Notes: generated by a model not told the origin, from the sequence alone. DNA of 64,000 bases from Latrodectus hesperus (GCA_037975125.1 JAJQOW010000014.1:5864785-5928784); one strand, 5' to 3'. Shown: positions 14,990 to 25,384, counted from the first letter of the stretch. Program-made: numbers and translations.

Positions 14990-15842
14990 AGAAAAAATAA
15001 CTACATTTGCAAGCACTTTTAGGGCTTACAGGAATGCAAAATTACTTGAAAATAGTTGTCTTCCTGGACACTTAAAACGGTCTTTACCTCGTTTGGAATA
15101 GAATCGATCTGAATTTGGATGAGTGAAACGACAAAATCATTCTATTCTGCTTCAAGTCTATACCCTACTTCATCAACAATTTCGCTGCAGATAGATTGCT
15201 CATCAGTCTCCCAGTGGTCAATGACCACATGTTTTGAATTATAGGTTTCTGAAGAACAGGCTGGGAAAGGACAATAATCGAATACCCTCTATATCATTTT
15301 GATTCTGTATCACTTGTGATGTGGTTATACGAGAGCGAGTTCAGAATAAGTCTGTCTCTTCTTAATGGTTAATTTTGGGAGGGCATTAAGATCCTGCATG
15401 GTGTTAAGGACTTTCAGCACCCCATCGATTCCATATTCGCTGGAAGCTGGTTGGTTTTCGGAGTGTATGGATGTATAATAGTCTATGAGGAAATATAATA
15501 GAAAAAATGGAAGTATAATAGAAAGATCATCCGCATTTTCAATAGACAATGACCCTGTTACCATCAACTTACGACACTTGCTGGTAAGTATTTCTCTTTA
15601 TTACTTGAGGCATATTCTGAGAAAACTCCGACTTTACAAAGTGATTACTGAGTAAGAAATCTACTGCACAGCTTTCCTTTTATTGAGTGCCTCAGGTGTT
15701 ACATCTACTTCCAGCGCATTCCCAATACACTGAAATGCTAATTATTTGCATATTCCAACCTCTTCTCCCTTTCGTGAGATTTTACATTCCTAAGATTATT
15801 CTTTCCTAGTATTATAACCTTAATTACTATCAGTACCTTAAT
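14990..15842 (-). pseudogene. decayed coding-like region, unidentified
   Basis: The region is less AT-rich than its neighbours. On the minus strand it contains several open stretches in shifting frames: EVDVTPEALNKRKAVQ near 15670-15735, an 80-codon frame at 15325-15567 (MMVTGSLSIENADDLS... to ...RQTYSELALV), and VVIDHWETDEQSICSEIVDE near 15200. Several stops and shifts interrupt them. The TPEALNKRKAV stretch is vaguely like the region following the reverse transcriptase of some LTR retrotransposons, but I cannot assign a family. It could equally be a host pseudogene. The RTE-like fragment at 15858 inserted beside it. Confidence 0.3.
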
Positions 15843-15857
15843 AATTTATATTAATCA

Positions 15858-16083
15858 CCATCAGCACTGGCATGACAGCCCTTTGTGGGTCTTGGCCTTC
15901 TCCAGAAGTCTCTGCCATTCCGCCCCTTTTCTAGAAATCGACCTCCAGTTCTTGACTTTAAGTATGTTGAAGTCCTCTTCCAGGTAGTCCTTCCATCTCT
16001 TTTTGGGTCTTCCTCTTGGTCTACTACAGAAAGGGGTGGTGTTGAAGACCTTTATTGGTGTTCTCTCTGTACTCATTCTCATG
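15858..16083 (-). mobile_element. 5'-truncated RTE-like LINE with 15-bp target duplication
   Basis: The insertion is bracketed by identical copies of AATTTATATTAATCA at 15843-15857 and 16084-16098, which fixes both ends to the base. Only the last 226 bp of the element are present, on the minus strand. The 3' end lies just three bases beyond the stop codon. A nearly absent 3' untranslated region ending in short TGA/TGG-type repeats is known for RTE-clade retrotransposons. The tail around the stop codon (plus-strand GGCATGACAGCCC) is shared with SINE-C. Confidence 0.9.
15861..16082 (-). pseudogene. C-terminal end of LINE reverse transcriptase polyprotein
   Basis: This 73-codon frame is the carboxy-terminal tail of a non-LTR retrotransposon endonuclease/reverse transcriptase protein. 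It contains the characteristic RPRGRPKKRWKDYLEED block followed by W...A.W..LL.KA, here KNWRSISRKGAEWQRLLEKA, and ends GLSCQC at its natural stop. The reverse transcriptase and endonuclease domains lie upstream in an intact element and were never copied here. The frame is unbroken, which suggests a fairly recent insertion. The first methionine is accidental, since truncation occurs one base upstream of it. Confidence 0.85.
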
Positions 16084-16279
16084 AATTTATATTAATCATT
16101 TTATATAATTCTTATTCCTAATCACATCTTGGACTGTTTGGGACTTTACACAGAGGATATATACTCATACCCCTTTCTGATCCTTTATTTCCTTAGGGTC
16201 AACAGTCTGAGGGACCTTGTCTGATTTCGTCAGACATTTGGAGGATAAGCCACAACAACAATATATAACTTTTATTAAA

Positions 16280-18380
16280 AACGGGTGATTACTGAGTATT
16301 CTAATTTTAAATTTGGAGAAAAATTATTTCTTTTTCTATAAAAAGATTTCTTGTGTATTAAAATTCTGAACTTTATTTCTTTATTTTTCTTTTACATTTT
16401 CTAAATGTCAATTCAAAATTCAATATTAAAAAAGTATCAACAATATAGTTTTTTAAAGTGTTCAATATTAAAAAAAAATATTTACTACATTTGAGATTTA
16501 AGTCACTTCTATACATATGCATTCACACTCTTGTCAAAAGTGAATTACGTGTATTGAAATAAATATTTTAAATATAATTTACTGACACATTCAAATGTCT
16601 TCCTAAAAAATTGTAGTTTCGGGGCAGAACCATCCATAAATAACTTGTTTTAGTGTTAAAATAATAAACAAATTAAAATATAAGGTAAATAAGATAAAAT
16701 TATTCTTGATATTTTAAATTACATTAGATTAGCACGCATTAATGCGATACAATGGGATGAAATTAAATGACCACCAATATAATACAACCAAGGTAATAAT
16801 TGATGATTTATAAAATTAAGGTTATAAAATATTTCAAATTATGAAATCAGCTAATCCCACTGATAAATGTGAAATCGTGATGTTCAAATCTTAAAACAAT
16901 TTCATGTAGTAAATTTACCCTTCTAAAGTGAGTACTCAACATGAAAATCGGAAACGCCGACGTAATGGAAGTACTACATTAACATGAACAATTAAGCCTT
17001 AGAATTTTGATAGACACTCGTCACTCTGGTTTTTAAAACTTTTTACAAAATAAGTGTATGATAATGACTGCAAGAGAACGCCCTCATTAATCGACCGAGA
17101 AGATGATTGAATACTGATACCTTCTAGGAAATCTTTTTAACCTAAATTAGTTTAAAATGATGCTCCCAGACAAAAGATTCTTTTTCGCACGGATCACGCT
17201 TATATTTCTTATAGACTCTGATCTCTGTATTCCTTACAGTTAACACTCATTTAGAAAACTAAATGGTCGATTGAACATGACCCATGAAATCTACTCCAAG
17301 TCCATAAACAATATTTGAATCCTGTTATTAAAAATTTTTCTATAAAGCTCTGTTTTCAAAAGTAATTGAATGGCTAGCTTACTTTCAAATACACAGAAAA
17401 CGGATATATTTTAATTCTTTGATGGACTACTTTTTTGTATAAATGGTACAGAAAACCATTAAACCAGATTACATAGCATTTCATTTTTCCCAGGAGATTA
17501 TTGAATTCAGAGACGTAAGCAGACGTAAACAAAAATGTTGGATGCAAATTGTTTTGGGGAGTAAACAAAATCGAAAATATGTAAAACAATTATCTTTTAT
17601 CATTGTGTAATATTTATTATAATTAATTTTAAAAATAAATGTTATTGTATATTTGTATTCGGTTTTTTAGTGCTTCTCTATTTGATTTTTCAAAAATAAA
17701 ATTATAGTATTAATGAAAATTCTATATTTTTATTCATAAATTTATTAGACTCTTATAAAGCATATCGTTTTATATAAAAGCAGTTTCCTTTTGGAAAATT
17801 TTATTTTAACACAGTTCATAATTCGTTATTTTATTATTAAATTCTTATATTTCCTAATTAGTTTATAAAATTCTATTTTTGACAAGAATTTTATAGTTCC
17901 TATATAAATCTTGGGACTAATGTTGTATTCAGTTTTTACATACATACCAGCATGTTTTAACAAGCCGAATTATTTCAGTGAACTGTTATAAAGGAAGTCT
18001 GAGGTAATAATATTTTTAATCAAATGTTAAAAAGAGACCTCGTAGTTTTTTACACACCTTTAATATTTTCAAACCATTTACCGTGCATTGCAAATATTCC
18101 CAGAATGTGACGAAATTGATCTTATTTAATATTAAATAAAGAAACTTTTTTCATATATAAAATAGATCATCGTTTGAACATGCTGTTCATTTTTCTGTCG
18201 TATTTACGACTTTACACCGAAGTATTTTACTATTAACAAATTATTTATCACTTATAATTCCGCACTCTTTAACTTGCTCAAGTTTAAATTTTTGAAATTT
18301 CAAGAGATACATGCGCCCGGTACACGAACCATTTTAAAGAATAAACTTGAGATTCTCAAGTATTAATATTTCGGACTATA
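16280..18380. other. AT-rich sequence without recognised features
   Basis: No ORF worth reporting and no repeat family. A perfect 6-bp-stem hairpin, GTCTGACGAAATCAGAC in reverse complement, lies just before this stretch near 16220. Confidence 0.55.
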
Positions 18381-18494
18381 ATCATTACACTCTAAAAAAA
18401 AGCACTGTAATTTTACAGCAAAATGTGCTGGCGTTTTGGGCGCCAGTACAATATGCTGTAAATTTTACAGCATATTCGTAAAACTTTTACAGTT

Positions 18495-18683
18495 CTTTTT
18501 ACTGTAATTTTTACAGCAGTTTTCACTGTAATTTTATAGCCCTTTTCACTGTAATTTTTACAGCACTTTTAACTGTAATTTTTACAGCACTTTTTACTGT
18601 AATTTTTACAGCACTTTTTATTGTTTTTTACAGCACTTTTTATTGTTATTTTACAGCACTTTTTATTGTTATTTTTATAGCAC
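18495..18683. repeat. subterminal tandem repeats, about 8 units of 22-24 bp
   Basis: The unit is roughly TTTTTACTGTAATTTTTACAGCAC. Its core ACTGTAATTTTTACAG is itself palindromic. Units drift towards TTTATTGTTATTTTACAGCAC rightwards. Further isolated copies occur at 18402-18420 and 18462-18495. In CACTA elements such repeats are transposase-binding sites; here that role is inferred. Confidence 0.9.
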
Positions 18684-19351
18684 ATTTTACTATGCATTTT
18701 GCTGCATATTCTACAAAATCTACTGCAATAAGCTATTTACAGCTATCATCATGTTTTGTAAAGATAACAGTAGAGTATAAATCAATTTTGAAAACACATT
18801 AGCTAATTTCCTAATTATGGGCCAACAATTATTAAGCAATTTTTTATATAATATATAAAGTACAAAAACATAACTAATGTTATATTGCAGAAGATGTCAT
18901 TTTTAGAACTTTTTGAGATCAATAGTTTAACTTTCAATACCTGACGAGATTGTTTAACTTTCTTACCTCAAAATCTTGGATCAAATCGTAACTTAATTGA
19001 ATAGTTAAGAAGGTTGAAATTTTTATTACATATTTTTTTAAAAAAATTAAGAAATAGCAGTTATATTGAATAAGATACAAAGCTTAGCATAAAATTGATT
19101 TTTGATATATCTGTGATTCTACAGATTTAGGATAAAAAGAAACCTTACAAAACATTCCATTTTACTAAAAATACCAAAGGGGAATTAGTTAATGATGTAG
19201 TATTTTAATTATACTGTAAAGACAATAAAAGTTTTCTTTTTGATATTGCTTAAAGTAATTGATTTTTTTCTATTATAATGTAAGCAAATTAAGATTCTGA
19301 GGAAAAAAAGCAATATAGTTGACAATACACAAATAATTGTAAAGAATTTTT

Positions 19352-19357
19352 TTTATT
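19352..19357 (-). other. candidate poly(A) signal AATAAA
   Basis: AATAAA on the minus strand, about 70 bp beyond the stop codon of the terminal exon at 19429-19493. In DNA this AT-rich the hexamer is common, so position is the only support. Confidence 0.35.
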
Positions 19358-19428
19358 TACATTTTAATAATTATAGCCATTTAAAGTTGTATAAAGTATT
19401 TAAAAGTGACAAAAACACGTGCTTGGAT

Positions 19429-19493
19429 TCATTCCTTGACATATTTTTTAGATTTCATTCCCCGCGAGTGATTAAAGTTGAACAAGCAAGCAC
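19429..19493 (-). CDS. candidate terminal exon of gene carried by CACT element
   Basis: Product not recognised. On the minus strand a clear pyrimidine tract and acceptor (TTTTTTTGTTTTTCAG) precede 19493. Joined to the exon at 20595-20664, whose last base begins a split glycine codon, the frame continues GACLFNFNHSRGMKSKKYVK and ends E-stop at 19429-19431. The phases match exactly, which is the main evidence that the two segments belong together. Used alone, another frame would end after 13 codons. The exon is noticeably richer in CG than its surroundings (CACTCGCGGGG). Confidence 0.4.
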
Positions 19494-20594
19494 CTGAAAA
19501 ACAAAAAAATTGACGCATGAATAACTAATTTGAAATTTCAAGAGCTGAATATTTCAGAGGAAAAGTTGTTTAATAGTTCAATAAAATATTTAGAAATTTT
19601 TATTGTTTTATGTTAAAATATACTTCTCTTAATAGTTAACAAGTGATTGTTACATTTATGCAATCACAAACATTTTGATGATAAAAATTATTTCAAGGGA
19701 TTTTAGCAATTTCATGATAAGAATTTTTGGTAATGAAGGTCTCACTTTTTCTGAAAATGATAAAATCTTTACTTCAATTAAATCATTCTAACTGATGTTT
19801 TCTATCTCGAGAAACTAATTTGTAATTAATTTAATTAAAAGAGAATATAGAATTGGTTTTATAAGAATTCATTCATGTTATCGAAAATTATATCCTCTGA
19901 AAAGCAAATCATAACACTTCCAATTGTGAATTACAAATTTTTAGAAATAAAGTGCGAAATATGAACTTTATGCCCACATTTTAAAGATAACATACGAAAA
20001 CCGATTTTAAGTTAAAAAAAATTTATTTTGTAGAGAATATGGAAACATTTCTTTTACATGCACATATATACAATTTAAAAACATTTCCATCGAAAATAAA
20101 CAGAAAAATTAAAATGCTATAATGTGTCAAAGTAACAATAATTTATGAAATAACATTTTATAAAACATTTGCTTAAAACTGAATTTATGTAATTCGTAAA
20201 TAGTTGCCTCAAAAGTGAAATCTAAGTTGTTTTAGAGTGAGATCAAAGTTGTATTTCCCGCTAAGAAAGCTTTAATTTCAATAAAAAATTACATGAAATA
20301 GTGCAAAATTAGGAAATATAAAAAAAATTGCTGTTCATTAAGTCTGCATATTTACGTCATTATATACGTACTTAAGATAAATAAAGAATATAATTGAAGT
20401 TGTATCAAAAAAGATGTATTTAACTAAAACAATTTATTTAGATTTTTTTAGAACTTTATATATTCATATGATTTATTTTAAATAGAATGTAAGCAGAGTA
20501 AACAATTTTTGATGAGGTCAATAAATATAACAACAAAATTTTGCTTTTGAGTTAAAACACTTCAAACCTTATGAAATATATAAATAATACATAC

Positions 20595-20664
20595 CACAAA
20601 TTAATAGACATGGTGTGCAAGGTAAGTCTGTAATATCTATTGCATCCTGAGAAGATGCGGAAAT
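20595..20664 (-). CDS. candidate internal exon of gene carried by CACT element
   Basis: A 70-bp segment bounded on the minus strand by an acceptor (TTGTTTATTGGTTTTAG) and a GTATGT donor. It is open for 23 codons plus one base: ISASSQDAIDITDLPCTPC followed by LLIC. The two cysteine pairs (CTPC, then C four residues on) could bind metal, but no family is recognised. It splices in phase to 19429-19493. The upstream neighbour is the decayed exon at 20811-21026. Confidence 0.4.
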
Positions 20665-20810
20665 CTAAAACCAATAAACAAATTCCTGATTAATTTATTT
20701 ATGATTATATTTTATATTCATTTCTAAATTTCTTATTTATAATTTACTAAGCAGTAATTTTTTTTAAATAAAATTTTGAGTACTTTACTGCAGTACTTCC
20801 AAATATTTTT

Positions 20811-21026
20811 TCAAGTCTTCTCTGATAGAAGAATAATAAACTGTCCAATATCCTCTTTTCCATCCAATTCCTCAATGGTTGAAAATTGTATTTTACAACC
20901 TCCAGGAGGAGAAGTTTTTAAGAAATTAACAATTCTTTTAATTTTGTTAGCTGATGCAGACTTAAGTCTTTCATTTAAATCTACAGCAGTTCAACACTTA
21001 AAATTTAAATCTACAGCAGTTAAACA
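20811..21026 (-). pseudogene. decayed exon of gene carried by CACT element
   Basis: Minus-strand open stretch of 59 codons (20811-20990) starting TAVDLNERLKSASANKIKRI and passing through LKTSPPGGCKIQFSTIEELD. An acceptor-like GATTGTGATAG-type site lies at 21027, but a 30-bp tandem duplication (TAVDLNF/TAVDLNE) brings in a stop just after it. Near 20830 a one-base shift appears to move the reading into SIREDLKKYLEVLQ, beyond which a weak GTACTG donor would join in phase to the 20595-20664 exon. Duplication, stop and shift together indicate that the gene is no longer functional in this copy. No family recognised. Confidence 0.4.
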
Positions 21027-22528
21027 CTATCACAATGAAGGATAAATAGAAAACTTTTAAAAATACACGTGCTTACAAAAACACACTCTCTCTCTCTCCA
21101 AATACCTATTCTATCTTTCAAATATGGCTGAAGTCGGTAAGAAGAGGCTTTACTCTAAATAGTCTTACTACTAAAAGTTATTTGTGATTATTCTATTTTT
21201 AAAACTTCCTTTACAAATCAAACATTTTCTTCATAAATTCTTATTTTCTCTAAACATAGTTATATTTAAAATTTTTTTAAAAAGTGTGACTATATTGGAA
21301 GGTAGTATTTAATGTACACAGTAGTATTAGAAAAATCTTGATCACAATATGTTTTAAATATGTTAAGCAAGAACAAATTACAAAGTTTTCACTCATGTAT
21401 TTGTTTCTTAATTATAATTTTAAATTAGCTTTTATTTTTATGAATTTCAGATTTCTTCACTAACATGTAAATAAATCATAAATAGCACTACAAATTTTGC
21501 AATTTTTTAATAAAATAAAGTTAAATTTGCAGTAATAATGTAATTTTTTTCAAAAAAAATGTGTTGCCAGAAATTTTGTTTTATAAATATCAAACTACCA
21601 ACAAGATTTCCCAAACAGATTTTTAATTAATGTTCTAATTAGTAATATAAATTTAAAAAATTAATTATGGTTATAAAATAATAAACTTTACATTTTCTAA
21701 ATAAATCACCTTAATTCGAATAGTACTTCTTAATATGTGTTTAAAAATGTTTCTTATACATTTGTTATAAAATAATGATTTTAAAAAATAAATATTTTAA
21801 AAAAACATTACATTTTCCATTGAAATGCATTTTTACATTTCATGCAAATTCAAAACACAAGATTATTTATTCTAATAAATATCATTAATTGTAATATTAT
21901 TTTATTGAAAGAATTTACAAACATTTATGCCTAAAAAAATTGTTATTTTAATGCATGTTACAAAATGGAATTGAATTAATGATAAAAATTAGAATGCAAT
22001 TTAACAATCTGTATTAAAAAATAAACATTTTTTAATAAAATTCTAATCAAAAAATTATTAAAAATATTAAAATTATATTTAATTAATATACAATAAATTA
22101 TATCATTTTACAATGACAGAAAAATCAGGAATTTTCCACAACGAAATAAAATAGAAATTCCGTTAATATATTTAATAATATATATCTAAAAGAATATAAC
22201 AATAGATGATTATTCAATTTTAATTTCGAAAGAAATATAGCTAAGCAATTTTATAACAATGGAAGCACTTAAATACAATTCTAATTTCATCAAAAAATTG
22301 ATAATTAAAATGCTAATCAATTATGTTACCAAACTACTATAAAATATTTTAAATATTAATAAAAAGAAAGTAAAAAAATATTGACACTAAATTAATACTA
22401 GTAAATATGATCGTTTGTAAATTCAGCTTAGAATTTTTTGAAATGTTCAGTCAAATTTATAAGAATTTATCTATATCAAAGTTAGCTAACAACTTGCATA
22501 ATAAACAATATGAAAAATATACGTTACC

Positions 22529-22648
22529 TTATATTTGGTGGTTAAATTTCAATAGAACTTCAACTAAAGGAATAATTATTCTCAAAATATCACCTACTTC
22601 ACTAAGCGAAAACACGGGCAAATAAATGGCGAAATTAATTTGATTCAT
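22529..22648 (-). CDS. candidate first exon of gene carried by CACT element
   Basis: A 39-codon frame beginning MNQINFAIYLPVFSLSEVGD and ending LLKFNHQI. It starts about 42 bp downstream of the palindrome at 22690-22701 and reads away from the right terminus. The segment ILRIIIPLVEVLLKF could form an amphipathic or hydrophobic helix. The stop falls two bases before a GTAACG donor-like site, so the original exon may have run into the donor and later gained the stop. The overlapping plus-strand frame at 22407-22625 looks like its shadow. Confidence 0.3.
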   Translation of the reverse strand: MNQINFAIYLPVFSLSEVGDILRIIIPLVEVLLKFNHQI

Positions 22649-22689
22649 TTGTCACAGGAACAGAAGAAACTTTTATTCCGCCAATTCAA

Positions 22690-22701
22690 TGCGCATGCGC
22701 A
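22690..22701 (-). promoter_or_regulatory. NRF1-type palindrome TGCGCATGCGCA
   Basis: A perfect match to the nuclear respiratory factor 1 consensus (TGCGCATGCGCA), very unusual in such AT-rich DNA. It lies 121 bp inside the right terminus and about 42 bp upstream of a minus-strand ATG. A role as promoter of the element's gene is inferred from position only. Confidence 0.45.
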
Positions 22702-23424
22702 ATAGCAAACGATTTTCTGCGGCTGAATTTAACAGTAAAATTTACTGTAATCATTAGTGTTCCTATGATAGCCATTTAAATAACAGTGATTTTTACTGTA
22801 TTTCTTCCGTTTTTTTACAGTGTACTTAAGGTACTGAAAAGGCATAATCGAGCTTATTTTGTTTAAAATATTTTGTAAGTTATCTTGATTCTTAGAATAA
22901 AGAAAAATCACATTGAATTTTAAGTTTTAAACTATCACTCAAATTCAGTGAGACATTTGAGTAAATTACCTTAGGAATAGTTAGAGAAGGAGGAAGGAAG
23001 TAAGGAGAATAGTTTATAGTATCTTGTCACACACTATTTTTCCACACTAGAGGAACCATTTGTGTCGCTGGCGAGGAAATAAAGTGAAATATGTTCCTAA
23101 TATATTTCACACTTTCCAGTGCACATCTACTGTAGAAATGATTTCGTCTCTCAAGAGTAACCATTTAGTTTTATACCATATATTGAAACAAAGTTTTTTT
23201 TTCTTCAGAAATCTTTGGATAATACTAATTTTATTTTTATGCATTAGTTATGTATTAACTTTGTTCATGACTATTGTACATTTTAACACAATTTATGAAC
23301 AATCTGATATTTTTACTGTGGGCAAAGGAAATAAATCTTTTAACACAGTTAACAATACTACATAATTTTTCTCTCCTTTTAGATTTTTTTGAAAACTTGC
23401 TCAGTTTCAATACTCCTTGTGGCT

Positions 23425-23473
23425 ATATGTGGTTATCAATTGTAAAAAAATATTACAATTGAAAGCCACATAT
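23425..23473. repeat. 21-bp-arm imperfect inverted repeat (hairpin)
   Basis: 23425-23445 pairs with 23453-23473 with a few mismatches around the loop AAAAATA. The arms read ATATGTGGTTATCAATTGTAA and its near complement. Confidence 0.8.
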
Positions 23474-23593
23474 TGCTTTCCGTCAAGATTTCTGATTGAT
23501 ATAAGCTATAGTTACGTGACCCAAGCGAAAAAATCTGAGAACTCCCGAAAACCCATCCACGTAAATGTCTAAGTAGACAACAAAAAAGTGGTA

Positions 23594-24060
23594 CAGTAGA
23601 ACTCCAACTATCCAAATCAATTGAGACCAAGCTCCATTCATATAATCAAAAATTTAGTTGATTGGATTTTTTTGAAAAATGAGTCGATTTTAATAAATTT
23701 ATTGTATGTTGAAAATTGGAGAAAGAACTATATATTTATAAATTCTAAGCAAGCAAATGTTTCACCAAATGATGATATCGTTAAATCACATTTTTCCTCG
23801 ATATTTTCAATAAGATGACCATCATTTTCATTTTGAAATCTAGAGTCTGACTCATAACCCATTGTCTTATGTTCTCAAAATTAACTTCTGGTTAATTTTT
23901 AAATGAATGGTTTTGAATTCTTCAAGTGATACCTCATTCTCCTCTTCTCCCTTCTTTTCTTGAGCTTTTTCTCATGTTCCTTCTCTTCTTCAGTCTAATT
24001 TATTTTTCTGAAATAGGTAAAGCTCCATCACGTAATACATCTGGTGTGACACAATTGTCA
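23594..24060 (-). mobile_element. Tigger/pogo element, 3' end
   Basis: The terminal repeat CAGTAGAACTCCAACTATCC begins at 23594 after a TA and closely follows the Tigger-type terminus (CAGTRGAACCTCGATTATCC family). In the minus direction the sequence before it reads as a decayed acidic C-terminus (ESDSRFQNENDGHLIENIEE, then CDLTISSFGETFACLEF), similar in character to the tail of pogo transposases. Stops interrupt it near 23880. The right boundary with the hAT pseudogene is approximate. The catalytic domain is absent. Confidence 0.65.
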
Positions 24061-24109
24061 CGAAATTTGATAAAAAAATTGAATTTCAATACGTCAGTTA
24101 AAATACAAG

Positions 24110-24839
24110 AACATTTTTGAAATCCTCCGTAATTTATGACAGTTTTATTGACAGCTAGACAGATATCTGCGCCTTTAGTTGTTCTGGGTAACAGTATCAA
24201 ATTTAGCATTTCCTCCGTAATAGTAAAATCTTTTGAAGTGCAACGAATAAATATTAAAAATTCACTGATATCTGTCTGGTCTGTGCTTTCATCCAAACAT
24301 ATTGAGTAGTATTCGCAATCCAAAATGCAATCGCATAATTTTTTCGAAACATTCGCTTATATCATCTACTCGTCGCGCCACTGTTTGGTGAGATAACGCT
24401 ATAGATTCAAACTTTTCCGCCAACTTTGGCTGCATGGAGCGTTGAGCCATTGAAACTGCGCATTTTTCCATTAAAATCCCATCACTGAAAGGTGTTTTTG
24501 CTTCGGCTAATAGTAAAGAAACTTCTCATGGCGCAACCTAACTTTGTTCATTATCTGTACTTACTTTTGAAAACATACTTGTTTGATGTATTATTTTTTT
24601 TATATTCGGCTAAAATAATTTTTCTTGCTTTACCGATTTGTTTTTCATACTTTTCTTCGTGTAAAGTAGTATAGTGCCGTTTCACACTGTATACCTTATC
24701 CACCGACAAAACTTGTATTCAAATCGTACACTGAATTTTATTGTTATTATTGCAGATCGGATAGTCTAATTCCTAATTTTCCTTAAATTCACGATTTTCA
24801 TCACTTATTTTTCGCTTCTTCACAGACATAATAAGGCTT
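24110..24839 (-). pseudogene. hAT transposase (GTF2IRD2/ZBED-like group), broken
   Basis: hAT transposases excise elements with 8-bp target duplications. Read on the minus strand, the frame opens MSVKKRKISDENREFKEN, then a stop, then a decayed zinc-finger-like region ending KRHYTTLHEEKYEKQ, then LSHQTVARRVDDISE and ICLDESTDQTDISEFLIFIR, the latter carrying the first catalytic aspartate region. The reading ends near YGGFQKCSCILTD. Breaks: stops at the 18th codon and in the finger, a shift near 24330, and loss of the C-terminal half where a Tigger fragment abuts. Homology is recalled from the family pattern, not computed. Confidence 0.8.
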
Positions 24840-25384
24840 GTTATTTTGCACAATAGAGTTCTGTTTACTCTTTAATTAAATCACAAGTTTAAGTCGACAA
24901 AAGAGAAATAAATGGAGGCTCGAATGACACACAACCACTGCGATTACTAAATAGCTACTGCACAACACTTGTCACCTCAAATGACAACCAATAAATAAAC
25001 AACGGCCAATGTTGTTTCCCACTTCGATCGCCCGACGGGGAACGCAGTCTAATCAATCAATCAGTTGCAATTTTAATTTTAACGTCTGTCGAATCGGGCG
25101 GCTTTTGAAAAGATCCAAACAGTGCAACTTCCGTTATTTTGCGCAACGGCCTTAACAGACAACTGCGCACCGTGAATAAGGACACGAATCGGAGCGGGAA
25201 TCACAAATACGTACTTACAAATACGATTCTATATTTTAGTTATTTATTTATAATACCATATAAAAAATAAAATCATTTCTACCAACAAAATTTGAAAAAA
25301 ACTGGAAAAATTTATTAAAAGCCCAACAGCGGGCCGCACAAAGATGGAACGCGCAAAAATGGGGCATTGCTTTGGGCAGTACTG
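24840..25384 (-). mobile_element. 5' region and terminus of the hAT element
   Basis: Upstream of the hAT start lies a CpG-richer leader with CCAAT-type motifs (AACCAATAAATAAAC, GGCCAATG on the plus strand), plausibly the element's own promoter. The outer end in reverse complement reads CAGTACTGCCCAAAGCAATG, followed by CTTTGTGCGGCCCGC, typical of the first bases of hAT elements. No 8-bp target duplication can be tested because the other end is lost. Confidence 0.55.

Larger units (their letters stand above)
18388..22822 (-). mobile_element. 4.4-kb DNA transposon-like element with CACT termini
   Basis: The left end reads CACTCTAAAAAAAA. The right end in reverse complement reads CACTGTAAAAAAAC. 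Both sit next to TA dinucleotides. Inside each end lie palindromic ACTGTAA...TTACAGT motifs, in a tandem array on the left and as scattered copies at 22732-22800 on the right. Short CACTA/CACTG termini plus subterminal repeats are the hallmark of the CACTA (EnSpm/CMC) superfamily; the 2-bp TA flank is short for that group, so the superfamily is tentative. The cargo is a decayed intron-containing minus-strand gene, listed separately. No transposase was recognised, so the element is probably non-autonomous. Confidence 0.55.

Noticed and set aside
18495..18683. CRISPR-like array of 22-24-bp repeats
   Set aside because: Units are contiguous with no unique spacers, drift in sequence, and lie inside a transposon terminus in a eukaryotic genome.
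21086..21150. CTCTCTCT tract followed by ATGGCTGAAGTCG|GTAAGA, a possible plus-strand first exon
   Set aside because: Good donor, but only four codons long and opposite in direction to the better supported gene in the same element.
22407..22625. 72-codon plus-strand frame starting MIVCKFSLEFFEMFSQIYKN
   Set aside because: It overlaps the minus-strand first-exon candidate, which has better context (start near a promoter-like palindrome).
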